The notes under the pieces were generated by a model, which saw only the letters and a list, made by a program, of their open reading frames with translations, was not told the DNA's origin and made no database searches. From NCBI GenBank assembly GCA_933207985.1, contig OW240915.1:268938596-269002595 (forward strand): a stretch of DNA of 64,000 bases, written 5' to 3'. The translations under genes were made by a program, and so were the position numbers. Shown here one piece after another: positions 11,834 to 24,047 of the stretch. The stretch's first letter is position 1. Every line of letters starts with the position of its first letter. This stretch comes from Pelobates cultripes. Taxonomy: Eukaryota > Chordata > Amphibia > Anura > Pelobatidae.

Positions 11834-13121
11834 TGCAAATATGCCTTCTGTCATGTTATAAAATTGTAGATAATGCTAACGCAGCGTACCTATAATCTTA
11901 ATTTTATTAAGGACAGGAGGCAAGTATTTTCCCACCCTTTATTTCCCTCCATGTTTATATGATTCATTGGTTTTTACTTCAATAAAGATTTGAATTCGGG
12001 GGGGCGTGTTTATTTAATTATTATGTGATTTATTTCATATCACACAAATTGAAATTACAATTAATTATTTGTTATGATTACTTATTACACACAATTTGAA
12101 TATATATATATATATATATATATTAATGTATTTATGACAAACAGTTCATTTCCAAGTCCCTTTAACATCTTTTGTTTCTTTTCAGTTTGATTCACCTTCA
12201 TGGATCAATACATGGGATCGTCTTCACACTCTACAAAAGCCATCCATTTGGGATTTGGATCGTTTACAGTCTGAATCTTCATTGTTATTGTTGTTTATTG
12301 TATTTAAAGCATGTGTTTCTTGTTATATTGCATCAAAGAAAGAGGAAGAGATACAGGGGTAGAGGCCTTTTATACCCTGTTGCAATGTTTTTTTCACTAA
12401 ACTTTATTGTTAAATCTGTGCTGCTGGAATCCTGTCCTTAATAAAAGATTATAGGTACACTGCGTTAGCATAATCTACAATTTTTCTTCCTCCCTTATTG
12501 TAGAATATTGCATATTCTATGTTTCTATTGATTATATATATGGATGTGTGGATTGACATAAGTAACAGATGGTATCAATAAGTCACAAGGCTTTCTTTGT
12601 CCGAGAGCTCTAGAATGTGGATGTGGGGGTTTTGTCCTTATATTGCTAGAGTTATATGCTGACGTTAGTATTAGCACTTCCTTATAGTAACAGAGGGACA
12701 CGAGGTCGCTCTCAGTCTTGGCTTGGCTCTGTACAACGATGTAACTCTCCCATCAGAAGTCCAGCAATTACCATCTGCTGTTGAATGTCCATTATCCTGT
12801 AACATCATTTGTTGTTTTATGTATCCGTAACTAAGAATAAACCTGAAGAAACCGTAAGTCAGATTGCGTATTACTACTTTTCAATAATATAGACATATAT
12901 TATTGTGGCGAGCATTTGGCCCAAGAATATATATACAAAAGACGTGTATATATATCAATCAACTGAAGACAAGAAGAAATTAAGAAAGAGTCTACATTAA
13001 CACCATTACAAAGTACATTTTTTACACTTATTCTATGTCCAGTGACGTGAAAGGTGAAAAACCAGGTGGGAGAAGCATGCAGTTTCTTACCAGTATCTGG
13101 TGCTATAAAATGAGAACTTAA

Positions 13122-13468
13122 AAGGACACTATTGTCACCAAAACTTCTTTAGTTTAATGACTCAGATTTGTTGTATAAAATAGATTATGTCTCTGTAGTC
13201 TCACTGCTCAATTTTCTGCCATTTAAAAGTTAAATGACAACTGTCAACCTATTTTCAATGTAATAATCCTTTCACCTCATTTTATAATGAAATAGGTTGT
13301 TTTCTGTTTTAAACTAAGTATATGTAAAAAAAACCCTTATCCCTACCTTTAGTATATGACAGGATCTTTGAGCCGTATACATGCACCGTGGGGCAGACAG
13401 TGTTTTAGTCCCTATGGTCTTTCCTGCTTCACTCCCAGCACAGAAATAAGAAAGACCAGAGTTGTCCT
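13122..13468. mobile_element. Kolobok/T2-like MITE (copy B)
   Basis: Duplicate of the MITE at 9634-9980, flanked by TTAA at 13118-13121 and 13469-13472. It sits 404 bases upstream of the L1 start. Confidence 0.6.
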
Positions 13469-13975
13469 TTAACCTCTTTACTACCAATAGTTTTTAATTG
13501 AAAAAAATATTAGCATAACTTTTATTTGAAGCAAGGGATGCATAGCTAACATATAAGGATATAACACAACATTTTTGTGTGTGGATTGCTTTGCAGACAA
13601 AATTAAAAATTAAAATGATGTAAATTCACACAAGTGTTATCTTTCATATATTCATTCATTCATTATATATGAATGATATATAATATTTGGAAAATTAAAA
13701 GCTTTAGACAGTATGCAATGTCCTTTATCTAGCAATATTTCACACAGGGTTAGTATGAAAGCAAAGATGTGTTCTTTCTCACATACATGTGTGACAAATA
13801 TATATATATATATACATATCTATACATATATATATATTTGTGTTCGGGGAATTCTCATATGATATAGAATAAGGGGGGGCGTGGCCTGACCGGGTATGGA
13901 GTGAGACGCATCTCCCTGCAGCTCCTAGGCCCCAGCTCACTACCGCACCGATACACAGGCACGAATTGACCCGAG

Positions 13976-15025
13976 ATGGGTAAAACTAAGAGTCTACTCA
14001 CCCCTGGCCCCTCACAAACGGGCTCACCGGGCCGCACCGCGGGTCCCATGGACGGATACCTCGGAACACCACAAGACACGCGGGCGCACCAGGCCGCGGC
14101 CAAAATGGCGCCGGACGCCAGCAGCACAGACAGCCCAGCAATAGGCCCAGCCAGAGAGGAGTCACTGACCCAAATTGCAGCAGACTTGGCCACAATATCG
14201 GCAAACATGATGTCCAGGACGGATAAAACAGAACTGCTGGCCGAAATAAGAGCGGTTATCAGAGAAGAGGTCATGGAGGTGAGGAGAGACCTGACAGCAC
14301 TGGAACGCAGGGTGGAGGAATTAGAAGCAGAACGCGCCAAAATCATACAACACCGCCAAGCCACTGACACAGCCACTACTAGACAAGGCAATGTCTTGTT
14401 GGAGCTAAGGAGGAATTTGGAAGATTTGGACAACCGCGGACGGAGGAACAACATCCGCGTAAGGGGTCTCCCTGAATCAGCACTACCAGAGCTCCTGCTG
14501 GGCCTGTTCACCCACATACTAGGAGACAGAGCCCCGGCAGACTTTGGAATTGAGCGTGCACACAGAGCCCTGCGCCCCGTGACCGCTGAGGGGCCGCCTA
14601 GAGACGTAATCTGCTACCTGCTCTTCTACTCGTTAAAAGACGAAATCATGAAAGAAGCAAGAAGTCAGCAGAACCTCACCTACATGGATGCCCAGATTTC
14701 CCTATACCAGGATCTCTCAGTACTCACCTTGGAAGCGAGAAGGGCATTGAGACCGCTAACCACCCTGCTCAGAGATCGGCGGATACAATATAAATGGGGA
14801 TTCCCCTTTAGCTTACAGGCAAAGGTGAGCAATATATGGCATATCATATGCTGGCCAGCAGACGTGCCGTGCTTTCTACGAGCCGCGAACCTACCAGCCG
14901 TGACAGTCTCAAATTGGGTCCTGGAGAGACAGCCACAACGCCCAAATGCTCCAAACACTAGGTCGGGTACGGGCCTTACTGGGGCTGGGTTCCGCAGGGG
15001 CGGCCCGGACAGCCACGAGGAATAA
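13976..15025 (+). CDS. L1 ORF1 RNA-binding protein
   Basis: This 349-residue protein fits L1 ORF1p, a trimeric RNA-binding chaperone that packages L1 RNA. After a low-complexity N-terminus (about 1-85) comes a heptad-rich coiled coil at about 85-150, with many Glu, Leu and Arg. The RRM-type signature NRGRRNNIRVRGLPE is near 150-165. The C-terminal domain contains FGIERAHRAL near 190-200 and a basic LRDRRIQYKWGFPF near 265-280. The ATG at 13976 is the first in frame after the 5' UTR, and length is normal for the family. No stop or frameshift is seen. The first 86 codons are also present in the duplicated fragment at 10488-10746. Confidence 0.92.
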   Translation: MGKTKSLLTPGPSQTGSPGRTAGPMDGYLGTPQDTRAHQAAAKMAPDASSTDSPAIGPAREESLTQIAADLATISANMMSRTDKTELLAEIRAVIREEVMEVRRDLTALERRVEELEAERAKIIQHRQATDTATTRQGNVLLELRRNLEDLDNRGRRNNIRVRGLPESALPELLLGLFTHILGDRAPADFGIERAHRALRPVTAEGPPRDVICYLLFYSLKDEIMKEARSQQNLTYMDAQISLYQDLSVLTLEARRALRPLTTLLRDRRIQYKWGFPFSLQAKVSNIWHIICWPADVPCFLRAANLPAVTVSNWVLERQPQRPNAPNTRSGTGLTGAGFRRGGPDSHEE

Positions 15026-16221
15026 CGGAGGGCGGTGACTGGTGCACCCACCGACGGCGGCACTCCCCAGTTTTCACACCCTCATTTTGACCCAGAAACC
15101 GCACCACAGTGAGACAGACTACCGGACCGCTCCCCCAGGATCGCCCCGGAGAAGCACCCTTCGTAAGCAGAAGTTGACACACCGTTGGATATGTACTTGC
15201 ACCTCCATCCTGGGCCCGTAGTATTTATGCACTAGCCAGAGTTACCGGGACTTGAGACAATGGAGTGCCACATATTTGGGGAGATGGGATCAGATGGGAA
15301 CGGGAGACACCCGGGGAAGATGAAAGGAGGGGGACACCCCAGGTTTTGACAGTCTCGGACTCACCGCCCACAGAATCCCCCCTTTGGGTGGTTGGGGTAG
15401 GGGGGAGGCATTAGCGGACACCGACTACCTGAGTTGCATCCCAAGATAAAGGCTGGACAGTCCCATGCTCGCCCAGAGGGTCCCACGAACCAAGCATCGC
15501 CCAACACCGGAAGGGATTAGCAAGCCAGCTAGCGGGATAGGACACCACATCCCCCGGCTGAAACCGGGAGCAGAGGGGAGGGGTACAGTCCCTGGGGGAG
15601 AGGGGAGTGTTAATGGCGGTGGACTGGTCTGTAAAGTTGTTATTGTTATTAACGTTGATGAAGTTCACATGTTTCGCACCACACCTAGATGGTCACATAC
15701 TCACACAAGGGGATTGGAAAAACGCCTGGGCCCCTGGAGCCGGGAGGGCTTGGCCGGGGCGGGGGCACTTGGAGAGGCCGGACCCGTCTGGTAGCAGCGG
15801 GGCCCAAATACCAACTAGACACGCATTAATCAGACCCCTGAGAACAGAGAGGAAATTGGGTGATGGGGAGGTGGCACCCTCATACTTCCTCTCCATACCC
15901 GTAGGGGAAAATTCCACTTAAACAAGATTAGTGGGCTGGGTGCCGTGGGAGCAGTGTGATTCATACGACGGTTTACCCCAGAACGGACGACCCACGAACC
16001 CCACGTGACTGACTCACACTGTACAAATTCTCGGAGGCTACTCTGGTGACAGACCCCGAAGGGACTAGACACCGGTGGGCGACTGACTCCGAGGCGAGTC
16101 ATAGTTACCTTCTACCCAGGCCCACAACCCCTCCCTGACATTGACCTGACTTCTCTCCTTCCCCCCCCCGAACCCTGCGATACTTTGACACACCCATACC
16201 CTACCCCACGAGCAGACAGGG
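15026..16221 (+). other. Long L1 inter-ORF region
   Basis: Nearly 1.2 kb separates the ORF1 stop from the ORF2 frame, with stops in all three + frames. It is GC-rich like the rest of the L1. It could hold an internal promoter or a decayed ORF1 extension, but no motif supports either. Confidence 0.6.
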
Positions 16222-18629
16222 GTGGGCTCTAACTATGTACCGGCGCCGCTTACCCTGTGGTCGAACAACGTCAGAGGCCTAAACGTACCCGAGAAACAGT
16301 CTCAGTTACTTCGTACACTCTGGGCGAAACGCATCTCGGTGGCGTTTTTGCAGGAAACGCATTTTAAAGGAGCGGAGGCCCCCACCCTGAAAAACGGAAG
16401 GTACCCCACAGGTTATTACTCTAACCACACCGACCAAAAAAAAGCGGGGGTGGCGATCCTCTTTTCACATAATGTTCCGTTCGTATGCACAGAGCAACGA
16501 ACAGATCCAGGGGGTAGATACTTATTTATCAAAGGGACCATAGCGCAACACCCTTACACATTCGCCTGTCTGTATTCCCCGAACCGTAACCAACATGTCT
16601 TCCTGAATAAAACACTTACATTGCTCAATAAGTTCAGGGAGGGCCTATTACTTATGGCGGGAGATCTTAACACACCGTTAGACGCTAGACTGGACACCTC
16701 TAGGGGAGAAAGCTCAATACCAGGTCATTGCACACGCGCAGTCGGGAGAGCACTGACAAGAAGTGGATTAGTGGATTGCTGGAGGGCGGCGCACCCTGAC
16801 AGCAGGGACTATTCCTATTACTCGGCTGTGCACCAGCGATACAGCCGGATTGACTATATCTTCATGGCACAGGAAGCCCTGCCACTACTCCACAAGGCAA
16901 GCATAGGCCTGATTGCGGAGTCAGATCACGCCCCGGTCTCAGTCCAGATCCAATCCCCATTGCACAAACCAGCGGAAAGACACTGGAAGCTAAATGAGAA
17001 TATGCTGCTTAACCTAGGAGACACGGACCCAGTTAGGCAAGCACTAACACAATACTTTGACACCAACACAACCCCCGACGTATCGCCCTTGACGGTGTGG
17101 GAAGCACATAAATGTGTCGTACGGGGACACTATATTAAGGTCTGTTCGCAACGGAAGAAGGAACACACACGACAGCTGACAACACTAAACGCACAAATAG
17201 CTAATTTAGAGCAAGCTCACAAACAGAGTCAGGACGAAGACACGTACCTCCAATTAACTGCGCTCCGACGGCAGAGAAGAGACATATTAGCTCAGGGTCT
17301 TCTACGCACCCTTAGAAAATCGGCCCGGTTCTTTTTTGAACACTCGGACAAAAGCGGCAGGCTGTTAGCCCGCCAGCTCCGAGACCGTCAGAGGGCGAGC
17401 CACATACACAAGATTAAGCCCAGTGACAAAGCTGAAACCAGACTGCCGGACGGAATTCAGCGTGCGTTCGTAGACTACTACACGAACCTATACAACATTC
17501 CCCAACCCAATACTGACGCTGCCCGCACACGACAGACCCGCCAAATCACTGAATTCCTGGAACAAAATATAGATAAAAAGCTGACCGCTGAAATGCGAGA
17601 CGACCTAGACCAACCCCTCTCGGTAGAGGAGCTGGCGGCGGCCCTGAAAATCTCCAAAACCCACAAGGCCCCAGGACCAGACGGCCTGCCTCTGATGTAC
17701 TTGCGTACGTTCAAGGACATCTTACTACCAAACCTCTTACTAGGCCTCAACTCCATACTGGCGGGGGGGCGCTTCCCCTCGGATACGTTAGCAGCCATAG
17801 GTACTGTAATACCTAAAGAGGGCAAGGACCCGACGAATTGTGCGAGCTACCGTCCCATATCGCTACTAAACGCAGACCTGAAACTATTCGCAAAAGCCAT
17901 TGCCCTGAGAGTTGCAAGACACCTTCCCCACTTGGTACACTCGGATCAGGTTGGGTTTATCCCGGGTAGGGAAGGGAGAGACAACACGATTAAGGCTCTG
18001 AACATCCTACACATAGCACGGACGCATCGTAGAGAACTTCTACTACTCTCCACCGATGCCGAAAAGGCTTTTGACCGGGTGAGCTGGTCGTATCTGGGGA
18101 GCAGGGCCGGCCTTAGGCAATTAGGCGCCCTGTGCAAAAAGTCTTCACGGCGCCCCCCCCACCTCCCACCAAGTTGCCTGAATACAGTAACACACACAGG
18201 CACCGGGGACGTGTGTATCACGAGGCAAACAAGGCATCTGCCATGGGCGCCACTTTGCAGGGGGCGGCAAAAAAAAGCATCCCTCCAAACCCCCAGGCAG
18301 ATCCCTTGCTTGCCTCGCATCCTGGGGGCTCAAGAGCTGACCGGCTGGCCACTTTTGAGCCCCCCCAAGGCTGGCAGCGGGCAGCGAAGGAGCATACTCA
18401 CCTGAGCTCTTCCTGCTCAGCTTCCTCTGCACCGCTTAATGAAGCCGGGAGCCAGAATATGACGTCAGTCCGGCTCCCGGCATCACTAAGCGCTGCTTAC
18501 TCAGCCTGTGCGCCCCCTGCCTGCCTGCCCAGCAACCACACTGGACTGCTGGTAAGAAATCCACTCCAGCTTTCCCAGGGAGGCTGGGTGGATTTAAAAT
18601 AAATGTAAAAAATATTAGTTTGTGAGTGT

Positions 18630-19100
18630 TAGTGGAAATGTCTGTGTGTGTGTCTGTGAGTGTTTATTTTGAAGTGAATGTGTGTGTGTGTGTGTGTGTG
18701 TCTGTAAGTGTGTAGTTGTGTGTGTCTGTAAGTGAATGTGTGTGTGTCTGTGAGTGAATGTGTGTGTTGGTGTATGTATCAGTCAGTGAGTGTGTATGTG
18801 TCGTCAGTGAGTGTGTATGTGTCGTCAGTGAGTGTGTGTCGGTCAGTGAGTGTGTAAGTCAGTGAGTGTGTATGTGTCGGTCAGTGAGTGTGTGTCGGTC
18901 AGTGAGTGTGTGTCAGTCAGTGTGTATGTGTCGGTCAGTGGAGTCGTGCATCTTTCAGTGAGTGCTTGCGTCTGTCAGTGAGAGTGTGCATCTGTCAGTG
19001 TGTGTCCAAGTAATAGTGTATATGTGTATGTCATTGTTTGTCAGTGTATATGAGAGTGTGTGTCTGTCAGTGAGTGTGCGTCTGTCAGTGAGTGAGCGTC
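18630..19100 (+). repeat. Degenerate (GTGTGTCAGTGA)-type array
   Basis: About 470 bases of TG-rich minisatellite are built from variants of GTGAGTGTGTGTCTGTCA. The array lies in the left half of the hAT. Confidence 0.9.
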
Positions 19101-19139
19101 TGTCAGTCAAAGTGCGGCCTTGACAGGAGGGGGTGGGGG

Positions 19140-19850
19140 AAATTTAAACTCGGTTACAGGCATGTACACACACACTCAGTTAAAGGCAGTCACACATACA
19201 GGCACAGGCACAAACAATGGCACAGCTACAGCGACACACACAGACAGACAGTCACATAGGCAGTCACACAGACAGACACACAGTAACACACACATAGACA
19301 GTTATACACACACAGGCAGGCAGTCACACAGATAGAAAGTCACACACACAGGCAGGCAGTCACACACAGACAGATAGTTACAGACAGACACACACAGGCA
19401 GGCAGGCAGTCACATACAGGCAGTCACACATACAGGCAGTCACACACACAGGCAGTCACACACACAGACAGACAGTCACACACACAGACAGTCACACAGA
19501 CAGACAGTCTCACACACACAGGCAGTCACACACACGGGCAGTCACACAGACAGACAGTCACACAGACAGACAGTCACACACACAGGCAGTCACATACATG
19601 GGCAGTCACATACATGGGCAGTCACACAGACAGTCACACACACAGACAGTCACACACAGGCAGGCAGTCACACACACAGACAGTCACACACACAGAGACA
19701 GACAGTCACACACACACACACACACACACAAGGACAGGCAGTCACACAGACAGTCACACGCACACAGGCAGGCAGTCACACAGACAGACAGTCACACACA
19801 CACACAGACAGACAGTCACACAAACAGGCAAACAGTCACACACACACACT
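19140..19850 (+). repeat. Degenerate (CACACAGACAGT)-type array
   Basis: About 700 bases of CA-rich minisatellite are built from variants of CAGTCACACACACAGACAGA. It is broadly complementary to the TG-rich array on its left, so the two could pair as a long imperfect hairpin. The open frames inside it are repeat artefacts. Confidence 0.9.
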
Positions 19851-22150
19851 TACCTCTTTCCAGTGGATGCAGTTGGCTGATGGGAAGCATCTTTCCCTCT
19901 TCCTGTACAGCAGGGGCTTCGGGAGGTATTAGCCCCGTCTCCGCCTCTCGATAAGCCCCGCCTCCGCCGCTCGGTAAACCCCGCCCCCTCTGCCGCGATT
20001 TTTTTATTTTTTATTTTTTTTAAATAGACCCGGGTGGAGAATAATTAATCCTCCAGCCAGGTACCTCTTTTAGCTCCCCTGCACTCCGGCCATGAGTGAG
20101 CTGTGTCGGCCACAGGGCGCCCCCTGTTCCATGGCGCCCTGTGCGGTCGCACAGCTCGCACACCCCTAAGGCCGGCCCTGCTGGGGAGCACCCTCACACA
20201 CATGGGATTCGGCCCCAACATGCTGTCCTGGGTGCTCTCACTGTACACGTGCCCCAACGCGAGGATCCGCATCAACGGGGCACTATCAGCCCCTTTCACA
20301 ATCAGGAATGGCACCCGCCAGGGATGCCCGCTCTCCCCCCTCCTGTTTGCCCTCTCCCTAGAGCCATTTCTGGGGGCGGTCAGACGGAATGGGGGAATCT
20401 CTGGATTCCGCCTCGGTCGCCACGAATACCGAGTAGCCGCATATGCAGACGATATGCTGTTCTTTCTTACACAGCCATTGATCTCACTGCCCAACCTTCT
20501 AGCATCCTTCCGGGAGTTTGGGGCGCTCTCTAATCTTAAACTCAATACGGATAAGTCTGAGGCCCTCCACCTCCCACCCCCTACAGGCCCCCCAACACGC
20601 CTCTACACCCAATACAGGTTCAAATGGTGCGATATCAAATTAAAATACTTGGGCATATGGCTGACCAAGGACCCATCCCAATTATACCACCATAACTATC
20701 ACCCACTCCTACACTCACTTCAGACAGACCTTAAGAAATGGGCCCCATATTACATCTCCTGGTTCGAACATATCAACGCGGTTAAAATGAACGTGTTACC
20801 CAGGATACTCTACCTATTCCAAACAGTGCCAGTTACTCTCCCCAGAGCCTTTTTCAGCTCCATGACGACCGCCATTCGCAGATTCGTTTGGAACTCCCGC
20901 CCAACCCGAATAAAAAAATCAACCCTGGAACTACCAAAACTGATGGGGGGCACGGGACTGCCCTCCATAGAGATGTATTACCGCGCCGCACACCTGCACA
21001 GACTGACGGACTGGCATGCACAACACCCATTAAAACAATGGGTGACCCTGGAACTAGAACAAACGGGCAGGAAAATACCCTCTAGACTTTGGTTACACAC
21101 CGCCACATACTCCAACCTACACACCGAGAACCCACTAATCGACGCCACGCTCCGAGTGTGGATGGCTATACGCTATCGACTGCAACTCACCAGCTCCCCC
21201 AGCCCCCTAACACCCATCACACATAACCCGGACCTGGCCGATGCCCTATCCCCACAAGACTTAGCCGGCCTTCAGCAGGCAGACTGGATGTACCTACACC
21301 AATGGCTTGACACTCAGGGACTTAAACCACTAGGAAACCTTTGCCCCGATAGACCACCGACGATACTCGAACAATTCAGATACCATCAAGTTAAGACGTA
21401 CTTCCTATCCTTACATGGTCGAGGGCACCTGACTAGACCCCTCACCAGCTTTGAACACCTGTGCGTACACCGAACACACATACATAGAGGTATCTCCTCT
21501 ATACATACCATACTCAAGACCCAAACTAGTGAGGATGTGGTGCTCAAATTTAAGGATCACTGGGAGAGGGACTCGGGGGAAGCCCTTACCGCGCAGGAGT
21601 GGGACAAGATCTACATCCTCACACATAAATGCTCTATCAGCTCTAAGTACCAGGAGCTGAATTACAAAATTTTAACCCGCTGGTACAGAACCCCTGACAT
21701 ACTTAATCGCATGAAGATGCCTGCTGGAGATGCGGCAGGCACACCGGCTCGTACTTCCACATCTGGTGGAAGTGCCCCGAGATCACCACATACTGGGAGA
21801 AGATCAGGGTAGAGATAAACAGAATCACAGGAGCGGAGCTACCCCTAGACCCCCTAACGATGCTATTACACCACACCCCCACCCCCGTCAAGACATATAA
21901 GAAATCTCTCACGCTGCCACTACTCAACGCAGCAAAGGCCCTGATCCCGGCAATGTGGAAACAGAGGGGGGCGCCTACCCTCCAGCAATGGGTGACAAGG
22001 GTGGAAGATATCCACTCAATGGAATCCTTAACTGCAGACCTCCAAGGTAGACAGGAGCAATGTGCACTGACCTGGTATCCCTGGGCAACATACCTAGCTA
22101 ACAGATCAGCAAACCCAAGCATGGCCCCCCAGAGGCCCGCAGTAAGCTGA

Positions 22151-22575
22151 CTCACACAGAGCTAAGCTACCTAGCTACCCCTATTCCCTGTGTCTCCTAC
22201 CTCCCACCCCCTTCCCAAGACTGTACACCGGACCGAACCCCAACGACTGACGCTGACGAGCCCGCAATAGGGGCATATTGATATGCACACTCATTGTAAG
22301 CACAGGAGCAGAATACACAGGGAACTGAGACCAAGTCTAGTATTGAAACCGGCATGAAAACATACCGCCCAGCCACCTTGACTGGTACCCAGAGTACCCT
22401 CCCATATGCCGAGCTATACCGATAACCATACAAATAGGTACACTGACAATTGCCTACCCACAGTAGAGGAAAACTTTATTTAAAACACCACACTTGGCTC
22501 TCACCCAGGTGACCGGATGGCCCTGAATGTAAATATTTGCTGTGTAGACATAGGAGATGTTCAGACACTAAAGGT
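22151..22575 (+). other. L1 3' UTR (probable)
   Basis: This non-coding stretch follows the ORF2 stop. No AATAAA with a clear A-tail is seen. It ends where a T-run marks the 3' end of the opposite-strand L1. Confidence 0.5.
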
Positions 22576-22665
22576 TTTTTTTTTTCTCTTCGCCACTGAA
22601 GCTTTATCTCATGCTCAACAATATATTTTTGTCAAGCGATAAAATGTTCTTAGACACTGTTGTTT

Positions 22666-24047
22666 TCAAACGTGAAATGGAAAATAAAGATTGTCAAAAA
22701 AAAGACAATGTATATGTTTTTTGAGTTTTAAAAGTATAGAATCCCACATCCTATAACTTATAGAAATAGCTAAATCTTTTTCCCATTGCTTCACAGCAGA
22801 TGATTTCAATATAGGAGTTTTCAAGCTTAATAAATCCATTGCTTTAGAAATAGATAATTTTTTACTTATGCCATTGAATGTTTTCTTAAGTAGGTCAATT
22901 ATATCATTATTCAACTTTAAAAAGTGTTCTCTAAGAAACCCTTGAACTTGAAGATATTTAAATATTTCTCGTTGGGAGGGGTTCAATTTCTGCTTCAATT
23001 TATCAAAAGATAATAGTTGGTAATTCTCGCATAATTCCCCTATTGTGTATTCCCTTTGTTTGGTCCAACTTCTTAAATCAGTATCAGACATTAATGTCTC
23101 CAATATTCTAATATTAGAACCTTCATACATCTTATTCATTTTTAGGGTTTTTTTTTATAATATTTATTCGAGGTCTTTTGCCTCTCCATATACAATTGGT
23201 AAAACTGGATTGTACGATATCTAACCTTTATTATGGGATTGCCAGGGAAAGCATCCGAAATAAATATGCCCCCTTGGGGAGGATATATGATTTAATCGTA
23301 TCAATTCTCCGCCACTAGGAAATTTTGTAGTGTCTCCATTCTCTTAGCAGCGTATCGGTATGTTTAATGAGTCGTTAAAAAAAATGTACTTCCATAATTA
23401 CTCTTGGATCTGCAGTAATATCAATACTCAAATATCTTATAGCTTTTGCTGACCAAGTAAAATCAAAATCTTTTTAAAGTCTTTTAAGGCTTCAGTATTT
23501 TTAAATAGAACCAATGTTTGATTCATATTTAATTTGTAATTTGATGATATACTGTATCTTTTTAATTCTTGAATTAAATGGGGTAGAGAGAGACGAGGAT
23601 CTGTTACTGAAATAAGGATGTCATCATCATATAGGCATATCTTCAATTCACTATCTTTTAAAATCATCCCTCTAATCAGGGGGTTGCTTCTTATATTAAT
23701 AGCAAATTGGTCTATAGATAGTATATATAATGAAGGGGACAATGGACACCCCTGCCTCGTCTTATTAGATTTATCAAACCAATCCATCCAAAAATTCTGT
23801 CCCACAAATCTAGCCAAAGGAGATGAATATAATGTACCAATCGCATCTGCAATCCAGCCTATTAGGTCAAATCAGGCCAAAACCTTCCTCAAGTATCCCT
23901 ATCAGACCCTGTTGAAGGCTTTCTCTGCATCCACCGACAGGGTTAGAAGGGGAACTCCCTCCCACTGGGCCCAATCCAATACATCCACCACCCGCCTTGT
24001 ATTGTTACATGACTGTCTCCCCATTAGGAAACCTATCTGATACAAAT
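22666..24047 (-). pseudogene. L1 ORF2 RT, C-terminal half, decayed
   Basis: The - strand frames encode L1 RT. 23437-23817 holds NKTRQGCPLSPSLYILSIDQ and a YDDDILISV form of the catalytic box. 22666-23139 holds the post-RT region with AVKQWEKDL. DNA at 24000-24047 encodes the YQIGFLMGR motif, where the PLE inserted. Several frameshifts and stops separate the segments. The remainder of the RT is at 33492-34200. Confidence 0.8.

Larger units (their letters stand above)
10747..14234. repeat. Tandem duplication, copy B (3488 bp)
   Basis: This is the second copy of the block starting at 7259. Unlike copy A, its right side runs on into the rest of an L1 without a break, so the right side of copy B is the ancestral L1 context, and the left side of copy A (7257) is the ancestral PLE context. 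Confidence 0.95.
18102..20180. mobile_element. Non-autonomous hAT transposon in L1 ORF2
   Basis: The element has perfect 16-bp terminal inverted repeats (CAGGGCCGGCCTTAGG at 18102-18117, inverted at 20165-20180). It is flanked by an 8-bp duplication CTGGGGAG at 18094-18101 and 20181-20188. Both are hallmarks of hAT. It is 2079 bp with no transposase and is dominated by TG-rich then CA-rich arrays. A GC-rich core near 18400-18560 resembles part of the hAT at 39923, so both belong to one family. Confidence 0.95.
16222..22150 (+). pseudogene. L1 ORF2: APE endonuclease and RT, split by hAT
   Basis: ORF2p nicks target DNA and copies L1 RNA onto the nick. The apurinic-type endonuclease comes first, with all expected catalytic motifs: NNVRGLN, FLQETHFK, MAGDLNTPLD, YSRIDYIF and SDHAPV within residues 10-250. 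The RT follows, with KAPGPDGLP, YRPISLLNADLKLFAKAI, DQVGFIPGREG, STDAEKAFDRVSW, then after the insertion NGTRQGCPLSPLL and the catalytic AYADDMLFF near 20440-20465. The hAT at 18102-20180 splits it, and codons rejoin across the 8-bp duplication. A one-base slip near 21710 shifts the frame before the CWRCG cysteine motif. The last frame ends at 22150. No in-frame ATG is seen at the N-terminus (GTG at 16222), so the true start is unclear. Confidence 0.92.
13873..22575 (+). mobile_element. Near-complete L1 LINE, interrupted by a hAT
   Basis: The element starts with a G-run and a GC-rich 5' UTR. ORF1 is at 13976-15025, a 1.2-kb inter-ORF region follows, then ORF2 from about 16222 to 22150, and a 3' UTR of about 400 bases. 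The right limit is uncertain: no clean A-tail is visible before the T-run of the neighbouring opposite-strand L1 near 22576. No target duplication was found. Its base composition is clearly more GC-rich than its AT-rich surroundings. Apart from the hAT insertion, only one frameshift was seen. Confidence 0.85.

Noticed and set aside
15411..16102. Several short frames in the L1 inter-ORF region
   Set aside because: None continues ORF1 or ORF2 similarity, and both strands are equally open because of high GC.
18102..18405. C-terminal extension of the first L1 ORF2 part
   Set aside because: The frame only reads into the hAT until a chance stop.
18630..19850. Array with regular spacing, considered as CRISPR
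   Set aside because: Units are degenerate dinucleotide-like repeats with no unique spacers, in a eukaryotic transposon.
19120..19954. Open frames with Thr/His/Ser/Gln repeats
   Set aside because: They are translations of the CA-rich array and have no protein-like composition.
20103..20180. Apparent N-terminal extension of the second L1 ORF2 part
   Set aside because: It is hAT sequence; real coding resumes after the 8-bp duplication at 20188.
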